Shown here in pieces: positions 8,127-16,959 of a stretch of 64,000 bases of DNA. The stretch spans positions 62,001-126,000 of the forward strand of contig DASXZJ010000029.1 in assembly GCA_036502025.1 (NCBI GenBank). Direction: 5' to 3'. The position numbers and the translations under genes were made by a program. The DNA comes from Bog-473 sp036502025 (lineage in GTDB: Bacteria > Actinomycetota > Acidimicrobiia > Acidimicrobiales > RAAP-2). Positions within the stretch are counted from its first letter, which is position 1. Each line of letters starts with the position of its first letter. Below the pieces are notes generated by a model that had not been told where the DNA came from, searched no databases, and was given only the letters and a program-made list of their open reading frames with translations.

Positions 8127-9467
8127 CTATCTGAGTAGTTCTGCTACCGCATGTGTCACGGCCTTGGCCATGGGTATGTGGAGGAACTCGTTGGGTCCGT
8201 GCGCGTTGGAGTGAGGGCCGAGCACGCCGGTGGCCACGATCTGGGTTCCCGGGAAGCCGCGCTGGAGGTCGGCCAGGAAGGGGATGGTGCCGCCCTCGCC
8301 GAGCGAGCCGTGCGGCCGGCCGAACCGCTCCTGCGAGACGCGCGAAAGGGTGGCGGTGACGTCGTCGCTCAGGGGAGGGGAGACCCATCCGGTGGCCGGC
8401 GTCTCCAGGTCGATCGTGATGTGCGCCCCTTCGTCGGTGGTGATCGCCCCGATGAGGGCGTCCGCCGCCACCTCGGCGTCCACGTCGGGCGGCAACCGGA
8501 GTGAGAATTTGGCGGTGGTGTACGGGCGAAGCACGTTGCCGCCGTCGCGCACCGCCGGCAGGCCGTCCATGCCCGTGACCTCCAGCGCCGGCAACCACGC
8601 CTTGGCGATGAGCCGGTCGGCCGCCGACTGGCCGAAGAGGTGCAGCCCGTCGACCGCGGGCAACGTGCTGTCAGGGAACTCGGCCGCCACGGCGATCAGG
8701 TCGGCGCGCTGGGCGTCCGGAATGCCTGAGCCGTGCAGCTCGGGCAGGAGGATCTCGCCGGTGGTCTCGTCTTCTATCCCGGAGAGGATGCGCCGCAGGA
8801 TGCGGAACGAGGAAGGCACCACCCCGCCGGCCGATCCGCTGTGCACGCCTTCGGTGAGCACGTCGACCCGCACGCTCACCACCAGGTTCCCCCGCAGTGA
8901 AGAGGTGAGCCAAAGCCGGTCGTAGCTCAGCGCGCCCGAGTCGAGGCAGATGACAAGGGTGGGGCGACCGATTCGCTCGCCCAGGTGCTCCACGTAGGCC
9001 GAGAGGTCCGGGCTGCCGCTCTCCTCACTGGCCTCGATGAGGATGACGACCCGTCCGCGCCCGCCGTCGGCGGCCAGCAGCCCGGTTACGGCGGCGAAGA
9101 GCGAATACCCGTCGTCCCCGGTGCCGCGTCCGTAGAGTCGGTCTCCCTCGCGCACCGGTTCGAACGGCGAAAGGCCGGCGCGCCACTCGCCCAGCGGCGG
9201 CTGCTTGTCCATGTGGCCGTAGATCAGGATCGGCTCGCCCGAGCCGCCGTTGTCGATCAAGAGGACCGGGGTCCGGCCGGGAAGTTGAACGATCTCGGTG
9301 GCCAGGCTGGCGTCCTGCTCGAGGGTCCATTGGCGGAGGAGCTCGGCGGCCTCGAGGAGGGCGCCCCGTTGCGACCAGTCGGGGTCGAAGGCGGGCGAGA
9401 GGCACTCGATGCGGGTGTACTCGGCGAGAGCGGGCAGGACCCGCTCCTCCCAGGCGGCGTCGATCAT
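8127..9467 (-). CDS. M20-family metallopeptidase (dipeptidase-like)
   Basis: The 446-residue protein has the M20 co-catalytic zinc pattern: YGHMDKQPP near residue 85 (His ligand plus following Asp), GRGTGDDGYS near residue 114, EASEESGS near residue 146 (catalytic Glu followed by a metal Glu), ICLDSG, and a C-terminal GPHSNAHGPNE with the last His ligand. A dimerisation (lid) domain occupies about residues 190-330. Members cleave dipeptides or deacylate amino acids; the substrate cannot be told here. It starts 10 bases after the START-like gene stop and leads into the acyl-CoA dehydrogenase gene. Confidence 0.85.
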   Translation of the reverse strand: MIDAAWEERVLPALAEYTRIECLSPAFDPDWSQRGALLEAAELLRQWTLEQDASLATEIVQLPGRTPVLLIDNGGSGEPILIYGHMDKQPPLGEWRAGLSPFEPVREGDRLYGRGTGDDGYSLFAAVTGLLAADGGRGRVVILIEASEESGSPDLSAYVEHLGERIGRPTLVICLDSGALSYDRLWLTSSLRGNLVVSVRVDVLTEGVHSGSAGGVVPSSFRILRRILSGIEDETTGEILLPELHGSGIPDAQRADLIAVAAEFPDSTLPAVDGLHLFGQSAADRLIAKAWLPALEVTGMDGLPAVRDGGNVLRPYTTAKFSLRLPPDVDAEVAADALIGAITTDEGAHITIDLETPATGWVSPPLSDDVTATLSRVSQERFGRPHGSLGEGGTIPFLADLQRGFPGTQIVATGVLGPHSNAHGPNEFLHIPMAKAVTHAVAELLR

Positions 9468-9477
9468 CGACCCGCCG

Positions 9478-9951
9478 TCACTCCGAGGCGCCGGACTCGG
9501 TCAGGGTGGCCAGCCGCTCCAACGTCTTGGCCATGGCGTCGGCGGTGCCCGAGCCCAGGCTGCCTCGTTTGAGAAAGAACTTCTGCTTGTCCTGCGAGAT
9601 GTCCCAGCTCTCCGTCACCCTGGTGCCGCCGTCGACGGGCACGAACTCGTAGCGCCAGATCCGGCCGCCGACGAAGCGCCCTAAGGGGCCCGAGATCACG
9701 GTCCGCCAGCCGATCCGGCGGTCCGGCTCGAACTCGATGACGGTGTTGGACATGGAGTAGGGCACCCCCATCTTCATGGACATGCCGAACACAGAACCCA
9801 GGGCCAGGCGATCAGGGGTGCCGGACCTGGTCCTGACCACCGTCCCCGAGCCGTCGATCTCGGGGTGGCGGGCCGGATCGGCCACGATGGCGAAGAGCGC
9901 TGAGGCCGGAGCGGCGATGGTCCGTTCAACGGTGACGACGTGGCCTTCCAT
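9478..9951 (-). CDS. SRPBCC/START-like (polyketide cyclase type) protein
   Basis: The 157-residue protein starts VTVERTIAAPASALFAIVADPARHPEID, the recognisable opening of the START-like helix-grip fold (Bet v 1/polyketide cyclase superfamily), and ends with the long C-terminal helix carrying GTADAMAKTLERLATL. These proteins have a hydrophobic pocket that binds lipids or aromatic polyketides. It heads the minus-strand operon that includes an M20 peptidase and acyl-CoA dehydrogenase. ATG 9951 lies 41 bases from the divergent ArsC-like start, so the control region for both is within that gap. Confidence 0.8.
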   Translation of the reverse strand: MEGHVVTVERTIAAPASALFAIVADPARHPEIDGSGTVVRTRSGTPDRLALGSVFGMSMKMGVPYSMSNTVIEFEPDRRIGWRTVISGPLGRFVGGRIWRYEFVPVDGGTRVTESWDISQDKQKFFLKRGSLGSGTADAMAKTLERLATLTESGASE

Positions 9952-9992
9952 GGATGAAACCTCCAGGTGGGTGATCCGTACACTGGCGGGCG

Positions 9993-10340
9993 ATGGACGA
10001 CCTCTCGATCTACTTCAACCCGCGCTGCTCCAAGTGTCGCACGGCGCAAGGGCTGCTGGCCGAGCGCGGCATCGACGCGCGGGTGGTGGCCTACCTCGAC
10101 CAGGCGCCCACCGTTGAGGAGCTGCGGATCCTGATGACCCAGCTCGGTCTGGACGATCCCCGCGGCATGATACGCACCGGGGAGGCCGTCTACGCCGAGT
10201 TGGGGTTGGCCGGCCGCGGCGGCAACGAGTTGCTCGCGGCGATCGCCGCCCACCCCATCCTGCTGGAGCGCCCCATCGTGGTGAAGGACGGCCGCGCCGT
10301 GATCGCCCGCCCGCCGGAGCGGGTGCTCGAGCTGCTCTGA
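9993..10340 (+). CDS. ArsC/Spx-family arsenate reductase-like thioredoxin-fold protein
   Basis: The 115-residue protein has the ArsC-family opening IYFNPRCSKCRTAQGLL, with the nucleophilic Cys at the end of strand 1. The C-S-K-C sequence adds a second Cys that is a Ser or Asn in classical ArsC. The middle carries VAYLDQAPTVEEL and the C-terminus ERPIVVKDGRAVIARPPE, equivalent to the RPI motif of arsenate reductases. Function may be arsenate reduction or a related thiol reaction; no ars regulator or efflux gene is near. TACACT lies 8 bases before the ATG, so the transcript may be leaderless. Confidence 0.8.
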   Translation: MDDLSIYFNPRCSKCRTAQGLLAERGIDARVVAYLDQAPTVEELRILMTQLGLDDPRGMIRTGEAVYAELGLAGRGGNELLAAIAAHPILLERPIVVKDGRAVIARPPERVLELL

Positions 10341-10353
10341 CGAGCGGCGCTCC

Positions 10354-10710
10354 CTAGATAGCGTACTGGGCCAGGTCGCTCAGTTCCACCCACTCGAGCG
10401 TCGAGGCGTGGGTCGAGGCCAGGACCACGGGCGGGGCCATTCCCGCTTCGAGCGCCTCCTGCCAGCGGGCGGCGCACAGGCACCACTGGTCGCCCGGGCG
10501 GAGCCCTTCGAAGCCGAACTCAGGATGGGGGGTCGAGAGGTCGTTACCGACCGACGCGGAGAAGTCGAGGAACTCGGCGGTGACCCGGGTGCAAACGGTG
10601 TGCACCCCGGCGTCCTCGGCTCCGGTGTTGCAGCACCCGTCGCGGTAGAAGCCGGTGAGTGGGTTGAAGTTGCACGGCTCGAGCTCGCCGCCCAGTACGT
10701 TCTGTGCCAT
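10354..10710 (-). CDS. DUF2237-family protein
   Basis: The 118-residue protein matches the well-conserved DUF2237 family: NVLGGELEPC, GFYRDGCCNTG, HTVCTRVTAEFL, GNDLSTPHPEFGF, and GDQWCLCAARWQEAL. Several cysteines (CC, HTVC, WCLC) are conserved in the family and suggest metal or redox chemistry, but no biochemical function is known to me. The start at ATG 10710 follows GGTGGA at a 7-base spacing; an in-frame ATG at 10725 is less likely. It converges with the ArsC-like gene, 13 bases apart, and lies downstream of the nitroreductase gene. Confidence 0.85.
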   Translation of the reverse strand: MAQNVLGGELEPCNFNPLTGFYRDGCCNTGAEDAGVHTVCTRVTAEFLDFSASVGNDLSTPHPEFGFEGLRPGDQWCLCAARWQEALEAGMAPPVVLASTHASTLEWVELSDLAQYAI

Positions 10711-10743
10711 ACGACATTCCACCATGCTGGTGGCGGTCGGAGT

Positions 10744-11439
10744 TCATCCGCCCGACAGGGCGGGCCCTCCGTAGCGGTCGATCCAGGTGAACGAGTCGAC
10801 GTCGGCCCGGCGAAGCCGGCGTGACGCCGCCACCGGACGGCCGAGGACCACCAGGGCGGCGACCGCCCAGGTCTCGGGCACGCCGAACAGCGCTTTGACG
10901 TCGTCCTCCCGGCGCACCGTCATCGTCGTCATCACGCCGCCGAGCCCCTCGGCGCGGGCGGCGAGCAGCAGGCTCCACACGAAGGGGTAGATGGACGCGC
11001 CTCCGGCGAACGTGTAGCGGGGGCCGTCGCGGTCGACTGCCGCCAGCGCGGCGAGATCGGCCAGGATCAGCAAGAGAGCCGGGGCCGTATCGAGCGACTC
11101 GGCGAATCCCGAGGTCGGCGCGGCGGCGGCGGCGTCGGCGAATTCGGTGGCATGGGTGAGCGCTGCCGACTCGGCCTCGCGATCGGTCACCGGCGCCCAC
11201 GGCACCAGTCCGGCACTGGCCATGGCGAGGTACTCGTACCAGCCGCTCAGGTACAGGTCGCGCAGGGTCCGGCGCGTGGCGGGATCCTTGACCACGATGA
11301 CGTGCCATCCCTGGCGGTTTCCGCCGCTGGGGGCGAAACGAGCCGTATCGAGCAGGCGCCGGAGCACGTCATCGTCGAGCGGTTCGGGTCCGAACTCGCG
11401 CACGGCGCCGGTGGTCCGCAGAGCCTCGATCAAGTCCAT
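10744..11439 (-). CDS. Nitroreductase-family flavoprotein
   Basis: The 231-residue protein opens with MDLIEALRTTGAVREF, the ARG-type start of the nitroreductase fold. FAPSGGNRQGWHVIVV near residue 35 is the FMN-phosphate loop, and the C-terminal GLGGVMTTMTV, then FGVPETWAVAALVVLG, match NfnB-like flavin enzymes. It probably uses FMN and NAD(P)H or F420H2 to reduce nitro, quinone or ene substrates; the natural substrate is unknown. It lies upstream of the DUF2237 gene on the same strand and is divergent from the nitronate monooxygenase gene. Confidence 0.85.
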   Translation of the reverse strand: MDLIEALRTTGAVREFGPEPLDDDVLRRLLDTARFAPSGGNRQGWHVIVVKDPATRRTLRDLYLSGWYEYLAMASAGLVPWAPVTDREAESAALTHATEFADAAAAAPTSGFAESLDTAPALLLILADLAALAAVDRDGPRYTFAGGASIYPFVWSLLLAARAEGLGGVMTTMTVRREDDVKALFGVPETWAVAALVVLGRPVAASRRLRRADVDSFTWIDRYGGPALSGG

Positions 11440-11528
11440 GGGAGCAACGTAGCGGCCGGTGCGTGGGTGCGGTGCCCGGTGGTGATGGCGGGTGAGGGGC
11501 CCTGAGGCGGGTCCGGTGGTGGTTCACT

Positions 11529-12572
11529 GTGGGCGTGACCACGACGGCGCAGCTCCGAGCGCTCAGCCGCTGGCCCATCGTCGTCTCGCCCATGGCGGGC
11601 GGACCGTCGACGCCCACCCTGGTCGCGGCGGCGGCCGAGGCGGGCGCCCTCGGCTTCCTGGCCGGTGGCTACAAGACGCCGGCGGCCTTGGCGATCGAGA
11701 TCGAATCCGTGCGGGCGGCCACCTCCGGTGCGTTCGGGGTGAACCTCTTCGTGCCCGGCCGGCCGGCGGCGGACCCCGAGTCGGTGGCGACCTACGTCCG
11801 ATCGCTCGGGACGGAGGCGGCGGCACTGGGTGCCGAGTTGGGTGTGCCGCGCTGGGACGACGACGACTTTGCCGGGAAGCTGGATGTCGTGCTGGCCGAT
11901 CCACCTGACGTCGTCAGCTTCACCTTCGCCAGCCCGTCTACGGACGTGCTCCAGGCGATACGGGGCGCCGGCTCGATCGTGGTCGTCACGGTGACCACAC
12001 CCGACGAGGCGGCGCGGGCCGAAGCAGCCGGCGCCGACTGCCTGTGCCTGCAGGGCTCCGAGGCCGGCGCCCATCGCGGCAGCTTCAGCAACGACGACCG
12101 GCCGGACCAGGATTGGCCGCTCATGTCACTGTTGGAACAGGTGGCGGCGCGGAGCGATCTCCCCTTGATCGCGGCCGGAGGAATGGCTGGTCCGCAGGAC
12201 GTGGCCACTGCCTTGAAGGCCGGAGCCACCGCGGCGCAGCTCGGGACGGCCTTCCTGCGCTGCCGAGAGAGTGGCGCCAACGAGGTGTACAAGGCGGCGC
12301 TGGCCGATCCGCGGTTCACGGGAACGGCCATCACACGGGCCTTCAGCGGCCGGCGGGCTCGGGCCCTGGTCAACGGATTCGTGCGCGGGCACCGCGATGC
12401 GCCGGCGGCGTATCCAGAGATCAACAACGCCACCCGTGCGCTCCGGGCCGCCGCGGCGGCGCAGGCCGATGCCGACCATATGGGCCTCTACGCCGGAGAG
12501 GGATTCCGGGGGGCCGAGGACCGACCGGCCGGCGAGATCGTCGAGCGCCTGGTGTCAGGATTGGCGCCGTGA
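11529..12572 (+). CDS. Nitronate monooxygenase-type FMN enzyme (first copy)
   Basis: The 347-residue TIM-barrel protein resembles nitronate monooxygenase/2-nitropropane dioxygenase: PIVVSPMAGGPSTPTL at the start (FMN and substrate loop), FGVNLFVPG, LCLQGSEAGAHRGS with the catalytic His, LIAAGGMAGPQDV and AAQLGTAFLRCRES for FMN phosphate. It would oxidise alkyl nitronates to carbonyl and nitrite. Two GTG codons (11529 and 11535) can start it; I show the first. Its stop overlaps the next gene's GTG in a GTGA. It is adjacent to, and divergent from, a nitroreductase gene. Confidence 0.88.
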   Translation: MGVTTTAQLRALSRWPIVVSPMAGGPSTPTLVAAAAEAGALGFLAGGYKTPAALAIEIESVRAATSGAFGVNLFVPGRPAADPESVATYVRSLGTEAAALGAELGVPRWDDDDFAGKLDVVLADPPDVVSFTFASPSTDVLQAIRGAGSIVVVTVTTPDEAARAEAAGADCLCLQGSEAGAHRGSFSNDDRPDQDWPLMSLLEQVAARSDLPLIAAGGMAGPQDVATALKAGATAAQLGTAFLRCRESGANEVYKAALADPRFTGTAITRAFSGRRARALVNGFVRGHRDAPAAYPEINNATRALRAAAAAQADADHMGLYAGEGFRGAEDRPAGEIVERLVSGLAP

Positions 12573-13057
12573 GCAAGCGGCGCGACGTCGACACCTTTGA
12601 GTTCACCCCGCCCGCCTTCGACCGGGTCACCGGCTACCTGCGCCACCTCACCGAGGCCGGACAGGGATGGATCAACCTCATGCCCGGCCTCGACGTCGAC
12701 GAGCAGGAGCGGACCAGGGTGCCGGCCGGCGCCTTCGCGCTCTTCTCGGCCAAGCAGCCCCCGGTGACCATGTGCACGCTGGTGCCGGCCCGCCCCACCA
12801 GGCGGGCGACCGACGGCGTGACGGTCGGGCTGCTGCATCCGACCGGCTCCAAGGCGGCGCGTCGTCTCGCCGATGCCGGCGTCGGCGTGCCCGCGAGCTG
12901 GCTGGTACGGCAGGACCACGCCCGGCGCGGGTTGGTGATCCTGGCTCGCCACGGTGCGCCCGAGACCGAGGTCATCGGGTGGTCCCTGCGGGCCGGCACG
13001 GTCCTGTGCCGGGACGAGATGACGGGGGACTGGCAGGCGGTGGTCTACCTTCCCTGA
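12569..13057 (+). CDS. Unrecognised 162-residue protein
   Basis: I do not recognise this family. The protein is soluble, with no signal peptide or membrane segment. It carries FTPPAFDRVTGYLRHL near residue 12, QGWINLMPGLDVDEQE around residue 35, a central SAKQPPVTMCTLVP and a C-terminal WSLRAGTVLCRDEM. Only two cysteines are visible. The GTG at 12569 overlaps the nitronate monooxygenase stop by four bases, and its own stop abuts the next GTG (TGAGTG), so it is the middle of a three-gene operon. Codon third positions are strongly GC-biased as in its neighbours, so it is a real gene. Confidence 0.7.
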   Translation: MSKRRDVDTFEFTPPAFDRVTGYLRHLTEAGQGWINLMPGLDVDEQERTRVPAGAFALFSAKQPPVTMCTLVPARPTRRATDGVTVGLLHPTGSKAARRLADAGVGVPASWLVRQDHARRGLVILARHGAPETEVIGWSLRAGTVLCRDEMTGDWQAVVYLP

Positions 13058-14122
13058 GTGGCCACTGGAGGTTTCCGCGAGGACGACGCGCTCAGAGATG
13101 GTCTCTCGCGTTGGCTCGTCTCGCAGGCCGAGCTGGTGCCCGGGTCGCGTGGCGGGGATCAGACGCTCCGGATCACGTCCCTCTCCCATGCCACCGCGGG
13201 CCTGGCCAACGAGACCTTGCTGGTCGGCCTGGGTCCCGATCACGACGGCATCGTGGTGCGGCTCCCGCCGATGGAGCCCACCTTCGCCGTCTACGACCTT
13301 TCGATCCAGGCGCGAGTCCAAAATGCGGTAGCCGAAGCGGGCATCCCGGCCCCGGCGCCTGCCGTGGCCGTGCACGACCTCCAATGGCTGGGCGCCCCGT
13401 TTCTCGTCATGCCGCGGGTCGAGGGATACATTCCCGGACCGGCCCCCTTGTTCGACGAGCAGATCACGGGCGGGTCGGTGGATGAACAGCGCCGGCTGCC
13501 CGACGGGCTGATCGACACCCTGGCGGCGCTGCACGCGGTCGACTGGTCCGTCGGCGACCTGCAAAGTGTGCTGGTCGGCCCGACCGTGGACGAGGCTCTC
13601 GAGTTCTGGACGGGCTACGTCGAATGGGCCGGCAACGGCGACCCGCTCCCGGCGCTCGGCCGCGCGTTGGACTGGTGCCGGGGCAACCGACCCGCCGCGT
13701 CGACCGCGGCACCTTCCCTGCTGTGGGGCGATGCCCGTCTGGGCAATCTGGTGTTCGACCGCAGCCGCCGTGTGCATGCCGTGCTGGACTGGGACCTGGC
13801 GGCGATCGGACCACCGGAGATGGATCTCGGGTGGTACTTCGGTCTGGACTTCATGATGGAACGGCTCTTCGGCGACCGGGTGCCGGGCTTTCCCAGCAAG
13901 TCCGAAGCCGTAGCGCGCTACGAGGAGCGGTCGGGGCGGACGGTCTCCGACCTCGACTTCCACGAGGTCTTCGCCCTGGTCCGCGCCTTGGCCATCAACG
14001 ACCGGCATCAGCGGATCGCCACTCGAGCGCGCCGGGCCCGGGGTGATGACAGGCCGGCCCGGCCGCCGCGTGAGAACCCGATGGCCCAGATCCTGCTGGA
14101 ACGACTCGGCGCGGTGGAGTAG
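13058..14122 (+). CDS. APH-family phosphotransferase (second copy)
   Basis: The 354-residue protein is another APH/ACAD10-type kinase: HATAGLANETLLV near residue 45, VVRLPPMEPTF with an Arg where many kinases have the ATP-site Lys, the catalytic loop LLWGDARLGNLVF with Asp and Asn, and LDWDLAAIGPPEMDLGW with the second metal Asp. The GTG start directly follows the upstream TGA without overlap. It ends before a 209-base non-coding gap. Relative to the copy at 5768-6817 it is only distantly similar. Substrate unknown; coupling with a nitronate monooxygenase is unusual. Confidence 0.8.
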   Translation: MATGGFREDDALRDGLSRWLVSQAELVPGSRGGDQTLRITSLSHATAGLANETLLVGLGPDHDGIVVRLPPMEPTFAVYDLSIQARVQNAVAEAGIPAPAPAVAVHDLQWLGAPFLVMPRVEGYIPGPAPLFDEQITGGSVDEQRRLPDGLIDTLAALHAVDWSVGDLQSVLVGPTVDEALEFWTGYVEWAGNGDPLPALGRALDWCRGNRPAASTAAPSLLWGDARLGNLVFDRSRRVHAVLDWDLAAIGPPEMDLGWYFGLDFMMERLFGDRVPGFPSKSEAVARYEERSGRTVSDLDFHEVFALVRALAINDRHQRIATRARRARGDDRPARPPRENPMAQILLERLGAVE

Positions 14123-14331
14123 GGGGGGGTGAGCGGCTGGAGCGGCTGTCGCCCCGCGGTCGATCGCCAAGCAAACGTTCAAGTGGCAGGCTTTCGCTGT
14201 GTAATCCGTGGGTGTCCTTGGGCGTGTCGTCGAGAGACTGAGGCGGGTGGCTATGGGCCCCCGTGCTGGCTCTGCTGGCCGAGGTCGAGGGCCTGGTGGC
14301 CACTGTCTGAAGTCGCAGCGAGCGCTCGGGC

Positions 14332-15462
14332 CTAGCGCTCCAGCAGTGAGAAACCCATGACGCCCGCCTTGGCGACCTCGTAGCAGAGGGTGTCGTACGG
14401 CTCGACCAGTCCGTAGGTCACCTCGCCCTCGCAGGTGACCCGGCAGTGGTGCTGGTCCTGGCCGGCGAGGTGCGTCCGGACGGCCGGATCGGTGACATCG
14501 AACGTCTCGCCGCTGATCACCACCTCGTCACCTTCGGCCACTTTCATGCCGTGCCACAGATCACCGTCGGGAGTGCCTCCGTTCGGCCCGCCGTACATGC
14601 CGCACCGGAGAAACGCGATCTGCTTCCCCAGACGTTCGAAGGTCATCGTCTTGACCGAGTTGTCCGCGAAGATCAGGTCGACCTCGCCGTCGAGCAGCAG
14701 ATGGGTGTCCTCCTCGAACCGCAGGCGGTGCTCGCGACGGGCCAGGGTTCCGCTCCTCTTCTTGGGGTCGCCCAGGTTGTAGAGCAGGTGGTCACCCCAG
14801 ACCCCGAAGGCCTCGAACTCGACCCACTCGCCGCTGTGGGGATGCTGCATGCCCATGTAGCGACCGGGGCCGCCCACGCCGTCGCGCGTGCCCCAGTGGT
14901 GATCACGGGTACCGAGGTAGGTGGCGCGGTCGACGGGGAACCGCTCGCCCGCCACCTCGATCCAGCCTTCCTGGCGACCGAAGCCGTCGTAGCCGGCGAC
15001 CGGGCTCACGGCGCGCCCGCCCACGATCATCCCGGCCCCGAGCTGACGGAAGATCGGTCGCTTCGTGTCGAACCAATTGAGGTCGAAGGTGGCGCCGACG
15101 TCGTTGGGTCCGAGCTGCAGTCGCCACTGCCGGAAGGGCTGCACCACCTCGAAGCGGAAGGGACCCAGTTCCATGTCCATGCGGTCGGTCCCGAGCGCCC
15201 GGTGGGCCCGCACGGTGGTGTGCTGGCCCCGCACGTTGACGATGGCGAAGGCCTCGGCCGTCCCCAGGTTGGGGTAGAAGGCCAGGCCGATCACCGCCAG
15301 GACCTCGCCGACCCGGTCCTGGCAGGTGAACCACACCCGCTCGTAGGCCTGGGCGTCCGGTGTCCACATGACGCGAACCGGAAACGGCGCGTTGTGGATC
15401 AGGAACTCGTCGAGTCCCGACAGCGGCGCGTGCTCAGGCGAAGCGGGTAGCGGTGAGGTCAC
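14332..15462 (-). CDS. AttH/CrtC-like (DUF7064-type) protein of unknown role
   Basis: The 376-residue protein has no signal peptide. It looks like the two-domain lipocalin-like proteins related to AttH and hydroxyneurosporene synthase: repeated GPFRFEVVQPFRQWRL and FDLNWFDTKRPIF in the first half, and RDHHWGTRDGVGGPGRYMG near residue 185, an H-W-G motif seen in that superfamily. Members bind hydrophobic ligands and some hydrate double bonds; the role here is unknown. The GTG at 15462 leaves one base after the aldehyde dehydrogenase stop, so the two genes form an operon, and a shared hydrophobic substrate is likely. Confidence 0.6.
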   Translation of the reverse strand: MTSPLPASPEHAPLSGLDEFLIHNAPFPVRVMWTPDAQAYERVWFTCQDRVGEVLAVIGLAFYPNLGTAEAFAIVNVRGQHTTVRAHRALGTDRMDMELGPFRFEVVQPFRQWRLQLGPNDVGATFDLNWFDTKRPIFRQLGAGMIVGGRAVSPVAGYDGFGRQEGWIEVAGERFPVDRATYLGTRDHHWGTRDGVGGPGRYMGMQHPHSGEWVEFEAFGVWGDHLLYNLGDPKKRSGTLARREHRLRFEEDTHLLLDGEVDLIFADNSVKTMTFERLGKQIAFLRCGMYGGPNGGTPDGDLWHGMKVAEGDEVVISGETFDVTDPAVRTHLAGQDQHHCRVTCEGEVTYGLVEPYDTLCYEVAKAGVMGFSLLER

Positions 15463-15463
15463 G

Positions 15464-16915
15464 TCAGCCGGCCCCGTAGATCGACTTGTACTCGAGGTAG
15501 GCGTCCAGTCCCACCGGGCCGTACTCCCGGCCGAGGCCGCTCTCCTTGTAGCCACCGAACGGCGACCAGAGGTCGGGCGCGAATCCGTTGATCCCCACCA
15601 TGCCGGTGCGGATTCGGTTGGCCAGCATCCGGCCGCGCTCACGGTCCCCGGTCCACACCGAACCGGCGAGGCCGAATGGGGAGTCGTTGGCGATGCGGAT
15701 GGCGTCGTCCTCGTCGTCGTACGGGATGACACAGACGACGGGCCCGAAGATCTCGTCGCGGGCGACCGTCATGGAGTTGTCCACGTCGGCCAGCAGGGTG
15801 GGGGAGACGTACCAACCCGGACCGGTGCCAACCGGCCGCGCCGGACCGCCGACGACGGTTCGAGCCCCCTGCGCGGTAGCGCCCTCGAGATACCTCACGA
15901 CCCGAGCCTGCTGGCGCTCGGCCACCAGCGGCCCGACGTAGGTGGCGGGGTCATCGGGGTCCCCGACGACGATCCCCTCCACCATGGAGGCCAGCGCGTC
16001 CACTGTCTCGGCGTAACGGCGGCGGGAGGCCAGCACCCGCGTCTGGGCCACGCAGGCTTGCCCGCTGTTGAGAAACGAGGCGAACTTGAGGCCGGCCGCC
16101 GTCTTGTCGAGGTCGGCATCGTCGAGGATGATCGCGGCGGACTTGCCGCCCAGCTCGAGGCTGACCCGGGCCAGCCGTTCTCCGCAGAGGGCGGCGATGC
16201 GTCGGCCGACGGCGCTGCTCCCGGTGAACGCGATCTTGTCCACGTCCCGGTGGCGTACGAGATGCTCGCCGGCCTCCCGGCCGCCGACCAGGATGCTCAC
16301 GACGCCGGGGGGCAGTGCCGACTCCTCGACGATCTCGGCCAGCAGCAGGGCGTCGAGAGGCGACTCGGGCGCGGCTTTTACGACCACGGTGCAGCCGGCC
16401 AGCAGGGCGGGGGCCAGCTTGGGCATGATGACCAACTGGGGGACGTTCCACGGCGTGATGGCGCCGACGACTCCGACCGGCTCCCGCCGCACCAGGGCCC
16501 CGGCGTTGTGACCGGTTCCCCTGGACTCCCACTCGAACGCCTCGGCCGCGGCCAGGAAGGTGGCCAGCATGGCGGCGCCACCCGGGCCCTGGGCCAGTTC
16601 GGCGAACCACCGGGGCGAGCCCATCTCGGCGATGACGGTCTCGGTCATCTCACCCGTGCGCTTGGAGTAGGCGACCAAGAGGCGAGTCAGTGCTTCGGCC
16701 CGCTGGGCTGGCGCGAGGTGCGGCCACGAGGTGGTGTCGAACGCCTGGCGGGCCAGGGCCACGGCGCGATCCACGTCTGCCTCGGTCGCGGCCGGAGTTG
16801 ACCCGATGGCCTCGCCGCTGTGCGGAGAGATGACGGAAATGCGCTGATGCCCGGCCGAGGGCTCCCACCGGCCGCCGAAGAAGAGGGAGTCATATTCGGT
16901 TCTGACTGCAGTCAT
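15464..16915 (-). CDS. Aldehyde dehydrogenase (NAD(P)-dependent)
   Basis: The 483-residue protein has the complete ALDH set: GAITPWNVPQ near residue 145 (cofactor), the FTGSSAVG glycine loop near residue 220, the general base Glu in LELGGKSA, the catalytic Cys in NSGQACVAQTR near residue 277, EIFGPVV near residue 375 and the C-terminal PFGGYKESGLGREYG. It oxidises an aldehyde to the acid; the substrate is unknown. ATG 16915 has GGAAGGG four bases upstream. It heads a minus-strand pair with the AttH-like gene and is divergent from the P450 gene, with 44 bases between starts. Confidence 0.92.
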   Translation of the reverse strand: MTAVRTEYDSLFFGGRWEPSAGHQRISVISPHSGEAIGSTPAATEADVDRAVALARQAFDTTSWPHLAPAQRAEALTRLLVAYSKRTGEMTETVIAEMGSPRWFAELAQGPGGAAMLATFLAAAEAFEWESRGTGHNAGALVRREPVGVVGAITPWNVPQLVIMPKLAPALLAGCTVVVKAAPESPLDALLLAEIVEESALPPGVVSILVGGREAGEHLVRHRDVDKIAFTGSSAVGRRIAALCGERLARVSLELGGKSAAIILDDADLDKTAAGLKFASFLNSGQACVAQTRVLASRRRYAETVDALASMVEGIVVGDPDDPATYVGPLVAERQQARVVRYLEGATAQGARTVVGGPARPVGTGPGWYVSPTLLADVDNSMTVARDEIFGPVVCVIPYDDEDDAIRIANDSPFGLAGSVWTGDRERGRMLANRIRTGMVGINGFAPDLWSPFGGYKESGLGREYGPVGLDAYLEYKSIYGAG

Positions 16916-16959
16916 GGGGCCCTTCCGGTCGACCTCAGGGTGCACAGTACGCTCGGCTC

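Noticed and set aside
8116..8598. Upstream extension of the acyl-CoA dehydrogenase frame
   Set aside because: It overlaps the M20 peptidase gene and is Arg/His-rich; the ATG at 8115 fits family length.
12488..14182. Long minus-strand open frame of 564 codons opposite the hypothetical gene and APH kinase
   Set aside because: It is antisense to two coupled genes with strong family motifs, is Arg/His/Gly-rich and has no recognisable domain. High GC gives long shadow frames.
14123..14331. 68-codon plus-strand frame and a CGAGCGCTCG palindrome between convergent genes
   Set aside because: The frame has no coding bias or family match. The palindrome is short and alone. The gap seems to be non-coding.
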